Virus record (IMG/VR): IMGVR_UViG_3300023176_001964
Coordinates: 1 to 26,492 of that record
Direction: 5' to 3' (one strand)
Length of the DNA: 26,492 bases
From: a virus
The notes under the pieces are model-generated. The model saw only the letters and a program-made list of their open reading frames with translations, was not told the origin of the DNA and did not search any database. This document shows, piece by piece, positions 15,024-23,668 of this stretch. A program made the position numbers and the translations under genes. The first letter of the stretch is position 1. The number at the start of each line of letters is the position of its first letter.

Positions 15024-15402
15024 GTGGTTCTTGGGGCCATTGTACATCTTTAACAAATGGTCCATCTAAAGTAGGATTAGCAGTGCTTGGAAGATCTCTT
15101 AGTGCTTGTCTATAGGTTGCCCACTCTGCTTTTGTAGAGTCTGATAAGGGACTATCAGGACCTTGAGTCCAATCACAATTTTGAAGAAGTCTGTTCCTAT
15201 GCGCTTTTAATCTATTCATAGGTTCAGCATTTCTCAATTCTACTAATTTAGCATTGACTTCTTCTTTAGTTGGAGGATTGGGAATTAGTGTTTCATCCCA
15301 TACAATATTTTCATAAATGTCTTCACCTTTTATGAAAAAAGATCCTGAAATATTTCCAGTCAAAGCATGAACTGCTTGTCCTATAGTAACATCAGGTAAC
15401 AT
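15019..15402 (-). CDS. Tail fibre assembly chaperone (copy 1)
   Basis: The 127-residue protein has a variable N-terminal half (1-42), a helix PTKEEVNAKLVELRNAEPMN (44-63), then HRNRLLQNCDWTQGPDSPLS (68-87), TYRQALRDLP (97-106) and a C-terminal VQWPQEPQ. These are the usual marks of tail-fibre assembly chaperones. It is paralogous to the 118-residue protein at 13618-13974; the C-terminal halves are clearly related and the N-terminal halves differ, which suggests different clients. The start at 15402 has AGGAG upstream. It follows the 156-residue adhesin-like gene by 12 bases and so probably acts on that protein or on the 1195-residue collagen fibre. Confidence 0.85.
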   Translation of the reverse strand: MLPDVTIGQAVHALTGNISGSFFIKGEDIYENIVWDETLIPNPPTKEEVNAKLVELRNAEPMNRLKAHRNRLLQNCDWTQGPDSPLSDSTKAEWATYRQALRDLPSTANPTLDGPFVKDVQWPQEPQ

Positions 15403-15414
15403 ATTTTTCTCCTA

Positions 15415-15885
15415 CTAATCTTGAGTGTATATTCCAGTATGGTATACTCTATATGTATTGTTAGTGCTACTATTATAAGCACTAATTCCGCTTATTTGTA
15501 GACTTTGAGTTCCATTTGGATCCCAAGGAATAATCAAGGGAGTGCAGTCGTAATTATAATACCAATCATAGTGTGCTTGCATATCATACATTCCCTGGTT
15601 AAGGTTTTTTCCTGTTTGATGATACCACCCTGCCAAATATCCATGGTTGGTACTACCATTATGCTGATAAAAGACTAATATCGATATTGCTTTGACGTTG
15701 CTTCCAGTTGCTCCACTAATATTTCCTAAAGTCTGAGAGGTGTTATTGTATGAAGTATGCCAAGTTATATCAGTAGCAACCAAAGTAGTCTGTCCCCTTG
15801 GAAAAGTAATTTGACTAAACTCGCCACTACCACCAATTCTTTCAATAGTGCTTGTTTGAATGTTACTTACATTTAAAGTTCCCAT
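15415..15885 (-). CDS. Small adhesin-like virion protein
   Basis: The 156-residue protein opens MGTLNVSNIQTSTIERIGGS, a fibre-type opening that differs from the SELR family. A beta-rich body with many aromatic and Asn/Tyr residues follows (VFYQHNGSTNHGYLAGWYHQ, then DWYYNYDC). The aromatic-rich surface and small size fit a sugar-binding fibre tip, but no lectin family was recognised. The start is supported by a strong AAGGAGGT 7 bases upstream, overlapping the stop region of the collagen fibre gene. A chaperone gene follows it directly. Confidence 0.72.
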   Translation of the reverse strand: MGTLNVSNIQTSTIERIGGSGEFSQITFPRGQTTLVATDITWHTSYNNTSQTLGNISGATGSNVKAISILVFYQHNGSTNHGYLAGWYHQTGKNLNQGMYDMQAHYDWYYNYDCTPLIIPWDPNGTQSLQISGISAYNSSTNNTYRVYHTGIYTQD

Positions 15886-15894
15886 ATTACCTCC

Positions 15895-18800
15895 TTATAC
15901 GATTACCCAGGTTCCATGAATTGTCATTGTGGATGCAAGAGAAACTGGTCCTGCATTGAATGCATTAACACTTGTTGTTATATAGTATCCGTTACTGTTA
16001 TTTAATGTATTTTCGAATGCCAAGAATCCATCACCAATATACAAACCAACAAACGAATTTGCTATACCTACAAGATCACCTCTAGTTACATCATTAGTTT
16101 GTATTCCAACATTTCCAGTAAAGACAGTTGTTGTTCCACCACCAACTCCTCCACCTCCACCAGTGAGAGTTAGATCAAACCACAAGTCTCCATCACAAAC
16201 ATCAGATGTTGGTTCTACATCTGAGATATACTTCTTGCCATAAGCATTACTTGTTGTTTGAATACCAATATTATTAGATCCGTCCAGTGCTATTGGATTT
16301 GTGCATGAGTAATCATACTGAATGATTCCAGATACAGATCCAGAAACACCTGCAGTTCCTTGAGCACCTTCTGCACCTTGAGCACCTTGGACTCCTTGAG
16401 CACCTTGTGCTCCTTGAATTCCTTGACCCTGAATACCTTGGGCACCTTGAGTTCCTTGAGGACCAGCATCGCTAATGTTTATAGTTCCTGCCATGCCAGC
16501 ATGGTATTCACAAACATAATACAAAGTACTTGGAGCATTTCCAGGAACTGTGAATGTTATGGTTCCTGTAGCTCTGTTTCCATCAACAGTTATGCCAGTC
16601 GTGTATTGATTAAGAGAATTATATGCGCCAGAACTAGTTTGAATTCGGAATGGGTGTCCCGAAGCATTCATATCAAAAATATAAGTAAATCCTCTTATTA
16701 ATTCGAGTGTTGGATCATTTGCTCCGTCAATAACATAATCACTAGATCCATTATTGGTTACAGTAAATGTTCTGGCACCAGTTGTTCCAGTCGTTCCCTG
16801 AGTACCTTGTGCTCCTTGTATCCCCTGAATACCTTGAGTACCTTGACCGCCACCTCCACCTTGAATACCAGAAATACCTTGAATGCCTTGTATTCCTTGA
16901 ATACCCTGAGCACCTTCACCAGTTGTACCTTGAGTACCCTGAGCACCATCAGTGCCTTGAGTACCTATAGATCCTTCATCACCAGAAATACCTTGTATTC
17001 CTTGTGTTCCTTGAACACCCTGACGACCTTGTATCCCCTGAATACCTTGAATACCTTGAGCACCGGTAGTACCTTGAGCACCGGTAGTTCCTTGAGTTCC
17101 AGTACCTACGGTTCCCTGAGTTCCAGCATCACCTGTTCTTGAGAAGGTAATGACAATATCATCATTATTACTGAAAGAACCTAAACCAGAAAGATAATTA
17201 CATGGGAACTTAAAGTATCCAGATGCTTCCGTATAAGAACCATCTATTTCAAAAGCAACAAACTCTGATTGTGGATCAGAAACTAGAGCGACTTTAAAAT
17301 AACCCTTAATCGACGAATTAGATCCACCAATACTTCTTAGAAAGTCTTGTACATCCGTTCCAGGAGCATCTCGGTCATCAATATACATGTACGTTGCAAC
17401 CGATAAAGTTGCACTATTAAACCTTAACTTTCCTTGACCAGGATCAGAATCTGACGTTATCGTATCAAAATTATAGTCTAGAGAAGCACCTCCAAAGACG
17501 CCGTCTCTACCCTGAGTTCCTTGAGAACCTTGTATAGCTTGTGGTCCTTGAAGACCCTGAGTTCCTTGGGCACCTTGAACTCCAAAGACTCCTTGTGTTC
17601 CATCAACGCCCTGTGTTCCAGTCCCACCTTGAATACCCTGTATTCCTTGGATACCTTGAATGCCCTGAGTACCATCAGATCCTTGAATACCGATTTCTCC
17701 TTGAATTCCCTGAGTACCCTGAGCACCTTGAGATCCATCAATACCTTGAGATCCAATTGCACCTTGAGCACCTAACTCACCCTGAGCACCTGTAGTTCCT
17801 TGTGCTCCTTGAATACCCTGAATGCCTTGAATACCCTGAGTACCAAAAGCACCTTGAATACCTTGGATACCCTGAACACCAGGATTTCCCTGAATGCCTT
17901 GAGCACCAGATGCACCAACATCACCAGTTCTTGCAAAAGTAATAATAACGTCTTCACTGTTACTAAATGAATTTGCGCCAGAAACTTTAGTACATGGAAC
18001 TTTGAAATATCCAGTTGCTTCAACTATGGAACCATCAATAGTGAATATTGCAAAGTCCTCAGCATTTAATTTATTTGATACTCTGAAGTGACCCTTAATT
18101 GTAGATGTAGAATCATCAATAGTTCTTAAAAACTGTTGAATATCCGTTCCATTATCATCTTGGTCATCAATGAATAATTGTGATGCTGAAGATAATGATG
18201 CATTATTAAACTTTAAATTTCCCTGTCCAGGATCATCATCTGTAACACTTGTGGAGAAAGTATAATCAAAAGTAGCTCCTCCAAAGTTACCCTCTATGCC
18301 CTGGATACCTTGAATACCCTGTGTTCCTTGAGTTCCCTGTTCTCCTTGAATACCCTGAATACCTTGAGAACCAAGACTACCAACATCACCTTGAGACCCT
18401 TGAATACCCTGTATTCCTTGAATACCCTGAAGACCAGCACCAGTGATACCTTGAATACCTTGAGTGCCATCAAGACCTTGGGTTCCAGTTTCACCTTGTA
18501 TTCCCTGAACACCTTGATCTCCTTGGGATCCCTGAAGACCTAAGTCACCTTGAATACCCTGAATACCTTGGGTTCCTTGAATACCTTGAATACCTTGGGT
18601 TCCTTGACGACCTTGAGTTCCTTGTGTCCCCTGAACCCCCTGAATACCTTGAATACCTTGAATACCCTGAGCACCAGCATTCTTGTATGTAATTACATCA
18701 ACAATTTCACCTGCATCTAGTGCTTCGGTTAGAGTTAATGTATCACCACCAGACAATGTATATTCATTTGGAGTTAAATGAACACCATTCAAATACACAT

Positions 18801-19482
18801 CTACGTTAGTTGTTAGATCATATGATATTGTGAATGATGTCTGACCTTGAGTTGCAACAAAGTTATAAACAAATCTATTAAATCCAAGAACGTCTGTACT
18901 GATTGCCCAACTAACACCGATACCAGTAGATGATAGAACAGATCCAGCGGTTCCGACATTTCCCCAATAATCGGTTATGGTGCTTGTCAGTTTTAATCCA
19001 CCTTCAACATGAAGGGTTGCTTCCGGATTAGTTGTCCCGACTCCAACCGCCTTTGTTACTGGATTGAATACGAGAAGAGAATCTGCAGAAAAATCGTTTG
19101 CATCATTAAAGAGTATCTGTCCAGGAGCACCAGGAGCAAATACTGTTACTGTTGATATGTCTCCACTTGCTGATGCAGATACTGCTGCTCCTACAAAATT
19201 TAATTTCGATACACTATTCGCTGTTCCAACAAGTATCCCCTCATCAAAAACACTAATACCACTAACTAGTGTTGCTGGTGGAAGTTCTTGCCAATATCTA
19301 TCACTATCTTCACCATTTTCAATAGTTACGAGATTATAATATCTTGGAGAGAGTGGAATATTCTTTTCTCCAGGATATCCCAAATGAGGTTCTGCTTCAC
19401 TTAGAGACAAATACTGATATCTGTCGGTTGAAATTGCCGACTGGGGAACTCTTTTTGCTCTATTACTAAGATATTTTGCCAT
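15895..19482 (-). CDS. Giant collagen-like fibre with duplicated domain and a cupredoxin domain
   Basis: This 1195-residue protein alternates globular and collagen-like parts. Residues 1-269 are a virion-attachment and shaft region. G-x-Q collagen arrays are at 270-398, 524-662, 788-903 and 1007-1047. Two copies of a domain of about 125 residues (399-523 and 663-787) share the DPGQGxLxFN and FARTGD/FSRTGD signatures. Residues 904-1005 form a cupredoxin-like domain starting FTVTNNGSSDYVIDG. It retains the four ligands of a type-1 copper site: H943 in SGHPF, and C991, H994 and M997 in YYVCEYHAGM, spaced as in amicyanin. The last 150 residues form a Gly-rich C-terminal domain. The gene starts by TAATG overlap with the 222-residue gene. 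It is probably a long trimeric fibre displayed on the virion. Copper binding is inferred from the ligands only. Confidence 0.88.
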   Translation of the reverse strand: MAKYLSNRAKRVPQSAISTDRYQYLSLSEAEPHLGYPGEKNIPLSPRYYNLVTIENGEDSDRYWQELPPATLVSGISVFDEGILVGTANSVSKLNFVGAAVSASASGDISTVTVFAPGAPGQILFNDANDFSADSLLVFNPVTKAVGVGTTNPEATLHVEGGLKLTSTITDYWGNVGTAGSVLSSTGIGVSWAISTDVLGFNRFVYNFVATQGQTSFTISYDLTTNVDVYLNGVHLTPNEYTLSGGDTLTLTEALDAGEIVDVITYKNAGAQGIQGIQGIQGVQGTQGTQGRQGTQGIQGIQGTQGIQGIQGDLGLQGSQGDQGVQGIQGETGTQGLDGTQGIQGITGAGLQGIQGIQGIQGSQGDVGSLGSQGIQGIQGEQGTQGTQGIQGIQGIEGNFGGATFDYTFSTSVTDDDPGQGNLKFNNASLSSASQLFIDDQDDNGTDIQQFLRTIDDSTSTIKGHFRVSNKLNAEDFAIFTIDGSIVEATGYFKVPCTKVSGANSFSNSEDVIITFARTGDVGASGAQGIQGNPGVQGIQGIQGAFGTQGIQGIQGIQGAQGTTGAQGELGAQGAIGSQGIDGSQGAQGTQGIQGEIGIQGSDGTQGIQGIQGIQGIQGGTGTQGVDGTQGVFGVQGAQGTQGLQGPQAIQGSQGTQGRDGVFGGASLDYNFDTITSDSDPGQGKLRFNSATLSVATYMYIDDRDAPGTDVQDFLRSIGGSNSSIKGYFKVALVSDPQSEFVAFEIDGSYTEASGYFKFPCNYLSGLGSFSNNDDIVITFSRTGDAGTQGTVGTGTQGTTGAQGTTGAQGIQGIQGIQGRQGVQGTQGIQGISGDEGSIGTQGTDGAQGTQGTTGEGAQGIQGIQGIQGISGIQGGGGGQGTQGIQGIQGAQGTQGTTGTTGARTFTVTNNGSSDYVIDGANDPTLELIRGFTYIFDMNASGHPFRIQTSSGAYNSLNQYTTGITVDGNRATGTITFTVPGNAPSTLYYVCEYHAGMAGTINISDAGPQGTQGAQGIQGQGIQGAQGAQGVQGAQGAEGAQGTAGVSGSVSGIIQYDYSCTNPIALDGSNNIGIQTTSNAYGKKYISDVEPTSDVCDGDLWFDLTLTGGGGGVGGGTTTVFTGNVGIQTNDVTRGDLVGIANSFVGLYIGDGFLAFENTLNNSNGYYITTSVNAFNAGPVSLASTMTIHGTWVIV
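16342..18675 (-). repeat. Four collagen-like G-x-Q coding arrays
   Basis: Within the giant fibre gene, arrays of 9-base Gly-x-Gln units lie at 18289-18675, 17497-17913, 16774-17121 and 16342-16464, separated by the globular domains. Most triplets are G-I-Q, G-T-Q or G-A-Q. The units are near-identical in DNA and may allow slippage or recombination. Confidence 0.9.
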
Positions 19483-20150
19483 TATACCGTAGAGTTCTCT
19501 AGAATACTACAAATGAATTCCATTTGAAGTGGAGCAACTTGTCCCCCACTTACATAAGTGTGTGCAATTCCAGCAACAACACCAGCATCAGTTACAAAAG
19601 TTTTAGATGTTCCTACAGATCCTTCAATACTTGTGATTGTAAATGACTGTTGAGGTGCAGGGAAAATAGTTGTGTTTATTCCACTATTGGCTGGACACGT
19701 AAATCCTAACCCACTCATTGTTACTTGATCACCAACATCAAAATTATGTGCTACTGAAGTAACTACAGTCGTGATTCCAGTGTTATTATCATATACACAA
19801 CTGGTAACTCCAACTGTTCCAGATTGGTTTCCTTCAATGATAATAGAGTCGGATATAAGTGCTGTTCTTTCTAAGACTAATCTACCATCAATCATAATTA
19901 AAGAATCATTAGGAGGTACTTCCCCACCTTTAATGATTCTGATATTTCTTGTATTGCCTGATGTCTTTGTTGCTACACTTCTTCTTCTATGAGTAAAGGT
20001 TACTGATGGGTATGTGCCTATCCCAACATTGGCAACCTGTGCATATAGAAGAATAGCAGAAACACCTACGGGAGTAGTATAAACTGTTTGTTCCCCCGGA
20101 GCAACTGGAACAGCAATAGTAATAAATTTGTTTAGTGGTGCTACTGCCAT
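19482..20150 (-). CDS. Virion structural protein, beta-rich
   Basis: The 222-residue protein begins MAVAPLNKFITIAVPVAPGE and appears to be all beta strands (TTPVGVSAILLYAQVANVG, then SVTFTHRRRS). An insertion at about 115-150 has the VAHNFDVGDQV signature, which matches the HGL-type modules of the 1755-residue fibre. The basic RRRS segment and the conserved-looking LIMIDGRLVLERT strand are notable. It contains no enzyme motif. The gene follows the 984-residue fibre by one base and overlaps the collagen fibre start, so the three are probably co-translated. Proteins of this appearance are, from memory, common in cyanomyovirus virions; a connector or fibre-base role is inference. Confidence 0.75.
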   Translation of the reverse strand: MAVAPLNKFITIAVPVAPGEQTVYTTPVGVSAILLYAQVANVGIGTYPSVTFTHRRRSVATKTSGNTRNIRIIKGGEVPPNDSLIMIDGRLVLERTALISDSIIIEGNQSGTVGVTSCVYDNNTGITTVVTSVAHNFDVGDQVTMSGLGFTCPANSGINTTIFPAPQQSFTITSIEGSVGTSKTFVTDAGVVAGIAHTYVSGGQVAPLQMEFICSILENSTV

Positions 20151-20151
20151 A

Positions 20152-23106
20152 TTATCTCAAAGCAAGTATTAACGGTGTGACTTCTGCTTGAATTGCTCTA
20201 CTAAAATCTCTTCCTCGGATTGTGGATGTTGTTTGATCAACTTGAATTCCTGCGCCAATGTCAAAATTACCTTTTTGGTCGGTGCTAGTGAATGGAATTT
20301 GTGCTCCATCTCTAGCAACAATTTCATTCTCTTTTATAGGAACAGCACCTTGGAAGGGTGTTGAGGTATTTATATCTATACCCGTACCAATATATTCGAA
20401 TGAATGGCTGCTGGTCAGAATTCTACTGATTCTTCTTATTTCAACTGCATCATTCTCAAACAATTCAAAAGGAATAAATTCATTGAATGTTACTGTTGTA
20501 ATTCCAGTTACTGTTGGATCAGTTGCTTCAGATACAGTAAAGTATGATGGAGTCATTACAGCAGTTGCAAGACCAGTGTTACCCTCAATATCAACAACAA
20601 TGTTTTGTGTTGGTAGATAGCATCTACCTGTGCTAACAACATCGACAGCAGTAATTGTACCAGCAGCACTTACTGTTGCACTACCTTGAGCGATGATACC
20701 TTGTGGTCCTTTTGGAGTTAAAGTTCCATCAAAGTCTCTAATAATTACATTCGGTGGAGATGTTTCACTGAATCCAGATCCACCATCGATAATTTCTATC
20801 CTATCTAATTCCTTCAAAGGTGCAGTGATAACTCCACTGCCGACTGCATCTGGATAATTGTCCAGGTTAATTTTGAACCATAGTGATTGACCATCATATG
20901 GTTTTCTTGCCACTGAGGCATAATCAACTACATTTTTGAATGTAATAGTATCCAGTTCTGCGGTTGTATCTGCATTTACTGCACCAGTAAATTCAGTCGA
21001 TCCCAATCCAACAGCAACTAGACCAAAGTTACCGAATGATGAGTTTGAGTTTGTAAGATCACACTGTCCTCCACTAGAAGCAAAAATACCAATATCGCAG
21101 TTAATTGTGAATATTGAAACCAACTGTGCATATCCATTATTTGTGATCGAAACACCAATACCACCTTGATTGTACTGTGTGAATGAATCACAAACCATAG
21201 ATTTCAAATTAGCACCAATTGTTGCTGCTACAGCATCATCACCATTAATTCTCATACCAATACTTCCTGTCATGAAGTTGGTACAGTTTCGAATATATGG
21301 AGATCTCCATCTACCAGTTTCACCCTCTGTAGCTGGTCCAGGATCGGTAAATCCACTAACAGCACTAGTAGGTCCTGATGGTGGAGGGAATGCCACTGCA
21401 GCACCACCAGTGTTAGCGACACTAACTCCAGCATCATTTGGTTGTCCGTCAGGATTCTTACATGCGAAGTTAAGATTCTCTATTAAGCATCCTCTTCTAA
21501 CATGGAATATATCTTGTTCTAAATTCTGAGGTCTAATGGTGACCAATCTCAAATCTTGTCCTACAACAGAAACATCACTTCTTAGACCTATAGGATTATT
21601 CTCATCATATACTCCAGATCTTATGAAGATTGTATCTCCAGGTTGTGCAATAGATGCAGCAGCACCAACAGTTCTCTTTGCATCACCTTCCAAATAACCA
21701 GTATTTGCATCATTACCATCTACAGTAACCCAAATAGCATTTTCAGTTTCAACACCAGGTGGTCTCCAAGATACTCCACTACCAACAGAAGAAAGACGAT
21801 AATCTGTTTTACCTGCTGCCACACTTCCATTGACATCAATCAAGGTTGAGTCTAATTCAAGTGATCCTATAAGTTTTGTACTTCCACCAACATTGAGGTT
21901 TTCTTCAATACCAACACCACCCTCAACAACTAGTGATCCAGTGTCCTTATCTGAAGATGAAGTTGTTGAATTTAGAACAACATCACCATCAACATCAAGA
22001 GTATTGTTTAGAGTCGTTGCTCCATCAACATCGAGAGTATTGTTTAGAGTCGTTGCTCCATCAACATCGAGAGTATTGTTTAGAGTCGTTGCAGAACTTA
22101 CATCCAGAGTTGAATTTAATATTGTTTCATTATTGACAAAGAGAGTTGAATTCAATGTGGTTGCTGCACCAACACTTAACTCAGCCGTGAGTGTTGTATC
22201 TCCACTAACATCAAGTGTTGATTGAAGTTCTGTTGTTCCATCAACGTATAAAGTTGAGTTTAATGTAGTTGGACTATCAACATCTAGTGTCCCTGTAAGA
22301 TCTGTGGCACCACTAACATCTAGGTTTCCATTTAAATTTGTATTTCCAATTACATCTAGAGCATTTGTAGGTGTATCATTATTAATACCTACATTTGAAT
22401 TTCTAAAAATATTACCATTTTCTGTGGTTCCCCAATAATCATATGCAAGAACATCTGCAATGTTTGGGTTTAAAGGACTTTGGAATGCTTGAACAGTATC
22501 TGTACTTGTTCCTGCTGTATTAACTCCTGCAATAAAGTTCAGTCCTCTATAGGAAGATGGACCAACCAAGACTCCATCATTATAGACAAAGATACCTTCA
22601 GTGAATGCAGGTTCAAATTCTGTCCATTTAATACCTTGAGCATCTTTTGTTAGGAATGCACCAACTGGTCCAGGACTATTTGTAGCATCATAAATATTAC
22701 TCTTAATTTTAACACTACCATCAACATCTAATTTTTGTTCTGGTTGTGTGCTTCCAATTCCAACCTTTCCACTAACAGTGACGTTACCAACAACATCTAG
22801 TTCTTGTGTTGGAGTCTGAGATCCTACTCCAACCTTTCCTTCGTCGGATGCTCTTAAAACTGTTCCACCAACACCGACATCCAGTCTCTTTCTGACTGTA
22901 AGAATACCAACTTCACCCAACTCCAAATTTACATCTGAAGTAAAAGTTGCTATTCCAGAAAATAAAGAGTTACCATTTACCTTTAGATCACCAACTTCTA
23001 GTGGTCCAGATGTTGTAAAATCATAATTTAGTTTTCCGTAAATCGTCAGATTTTCTACAAAATCATCACCAGAACCGAAAGTATATTTGTTTGGAGCTAA
23101 TCCCAT
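20152..23106 (-). CDS. Beta-helix tail fibre with LDVDG repeats
   Basis: This 984-residue protein starts MGLAPNKYTFGSGDDFVENL and has GVGSxTPTQELDV-type repeats (about 90-130). A region of about 12-residue repeats (TTLNNTLDVDGA type) covers 248-380. A GSLVVEGGVGI module is near 391-400. A pectin-lyase-like beta-helix (456 to about 740) is marked by IWVTVDGNDANTGY, AKRTVGAA and GDTIFIRSGVYDE. The C-terminal region has an FEYIGTGIDI module near 905. The beta-helix and this last module resemble parts of the S74 fibre at 3713-8980, but no S74 chaperone follows here. The start has a good Shine-Dalgarno (TAGGAG) that overlaps the stop of the upstream gene. It is probably a tail fibre or baseplate-associated spike with a carbohydrate-binding or -cleaving beta-helix; no catalytic residues were identified. 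Confidence 0.82.
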   Translation of the reverse strand: MGLAPNKYTFGSGDDFVENLTIYGKLNYDFTTSGPLEVGDLKVNGNSLFSGIATFTSDVNLELGEVGILTVRKRLDVGVGGTVLRASDEGKVGVGSQTPTQELDVVGNVTVSGKVGIGSTQPEQKLDVDGSVKIKSNIYDATNSPGPVGAFLTKDAQGIKWTEFEPAFTEGIFVYNDGVLVGPSSYRGLNFIAGVNTAGTSTDTVQAFQSPLNPNIADVLAYDYWGTTENGNIFRNSNVGINNDTPTNALDVIGNTNLNGNLDVSGATDLTGTLDVDSPTTLNSTLYVDGTTELQSTLDVSGDTTLTAELSVGAATTLNSTLFVNNETILNSTLDVSSATTLNNTLDVDGATTLNNTLDVDGATTLNNTLDVDGDVVLNSTTSSSDKDTGSLVVEGGVGIEENLNVGGSTKLIGSLELDSTLIDVNGSVAAGKTDYRLSSVGSGVSWRPPGVETENAIWVTVDGNDANTGYLEGDAKRTVGAAASIAQPGDTIFIRSGVYDENNPIGLRSDVSVVGQDLRLVTIRPQNLEQDIFHVRRGCLIENLNFACKNPDGQPNDAGVSVANTGGAAVAFPPPSGPTSAVSGFTDPGPATEGETGRWRSPYIRNCTNFMTGSIGMRINGDDAVAATIGANLKSMVCDSFTQYNQGGIGVSITNNGYAQLVSIFTINCDIGIFASSGGQCDLTNSNSSFGNFGLVAVGLGSTEFTGAVNADTTAELDTITFKNVVDYASVARKPYDGQSLWFKINLDNYPDAVGSGVITAPLKELDRIEIIDGGSGFSETSPPNVIIRDFDGTLTPKGPQGIIAQGSATVSAAGTITAVDVVSTGRCYLPTQNIVVDIEGNTGLATAVMTPSYFTVSEATDPTVTGITTVTFNEFIPFELFENDAVEIRRISRILTSSHSFEYIGTGIDINTSTPFQGAVPIKENEIVARDGAQIPFTSTDQKGNFDIGAGIQVDQTTSTIRGRDFSRAIQAEVTPLILALR
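21986..22093 (-). repeat. Three tandem 36-bp repeats
   Basis: Three head-to-tail 36-base copies (21986-22021, 22022-22057, 22058-22093) encode the 12-residue unit TTLNNTLDVDGA. The first copy has one base change and the third ends with a different base. More degenerate units of the same length continue on both sides in the protein. Confidence 0.93.
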
Positions 23107-23116
23107 TTGTTTTCTC

Positions 23117-23668
23117 CTATCCCGCTAAACTTAAAACGGTTTTTAAAATATCGAACGGTTTTGAGAATATTGAAGCATTTCCTAATGCTAAAATGTTTGT
23201 ATTCTGCATCAGAAGAGCTGATAGTTTTCCTTCTTTAACATATGGCATTGGAACATCATCTGCTAGCATTCTTATATTTTTTGTAGCACCCTCTTCCTGA
23301 TATCCAAGTCTAATATTTCTTCCCTGAATTACAACTTCCTCTTCACCCTCGATAACAATTTGAGTTGCCTTAAACGTTATAATTCCATCTTCGGCAGTGA
23401 ATTCAATACCTCCTTTATGAGCAGTAAAAAGACAAGCAACATCCTCTGATTTAATTTTATCTCCACATTCAAACTGAAACTTACTGTCAGTATTAAATCT
23501 AGCAATACCACTACCTTCATGAAAACTTTGGTTATATCTCAAACCATCAGCATTGACAGAAACTAACTGATATGCCGTTTTTCCAGCAAATCCTACAACT
23601 GTACTTCCAGTTTCAACATATAGTTTTGGACCGAAAGACTCTAGATATCTTGGTTTATTATCGCTCAT
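23117..23668 (-). CDS. Spike-like beta-helical structural protein
   Basis: The 183-residue protein starts at ATG 23668 (MSDNKPRYLESFGPKLYVET); an in-frame TTG at 23677 is less likely because ATG 23668 overlaps the TGA stop of the upstream gene (ATGA). The middle (VACLFTAHKGGIEFTAEDGI to VVIQGRNIRLGY, about 80-126) is a run of short regular strands like the needle of gp5 and VgrG proteins. The C-terminal part has a hydrophobic stretch (LSALLMQNTNILALGNASIF). It could be the C-terminal beta-helix of a baseplate spike made as a separate polypeptide, since a gp5-like OB-fold protein is encoded two genes earlier. That is inference from strand pattern and order. No catalytic residues were seen. Confidence 0.65.
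   Translation of the reverse strand: MSDNKPRYLESFGPKLYVETGSTVVGFAGKTAYQLVSVNADGLRYNQSFHEGSGIARFNTDSKFQFECGDKIKSEDVACLFTAHKGGIEFTAEDGIITFKATQIVIEGEEEVVIQGRNIRLGYQEEGATKNIRMLADDVPMPYVKEGKLSALLMQNTNILALGNASIFSKPFDILKTVLSLAG

Noticed and set aside
10342-18675. CRISPR array or satellite DNA suggested by the dense short repeats
   Set aside because: The repeats are in frame Gly-x-Gln codons without unique spacers and are part of open fibre genes.
20340-20380. A TATTTAT (late octamer on the minus strand) inside the 984-residue fibre gene
   Set aside because: It is deep within a coding region with no gene start near; chance occurrence in AT-rich sequence is the simplest reading.
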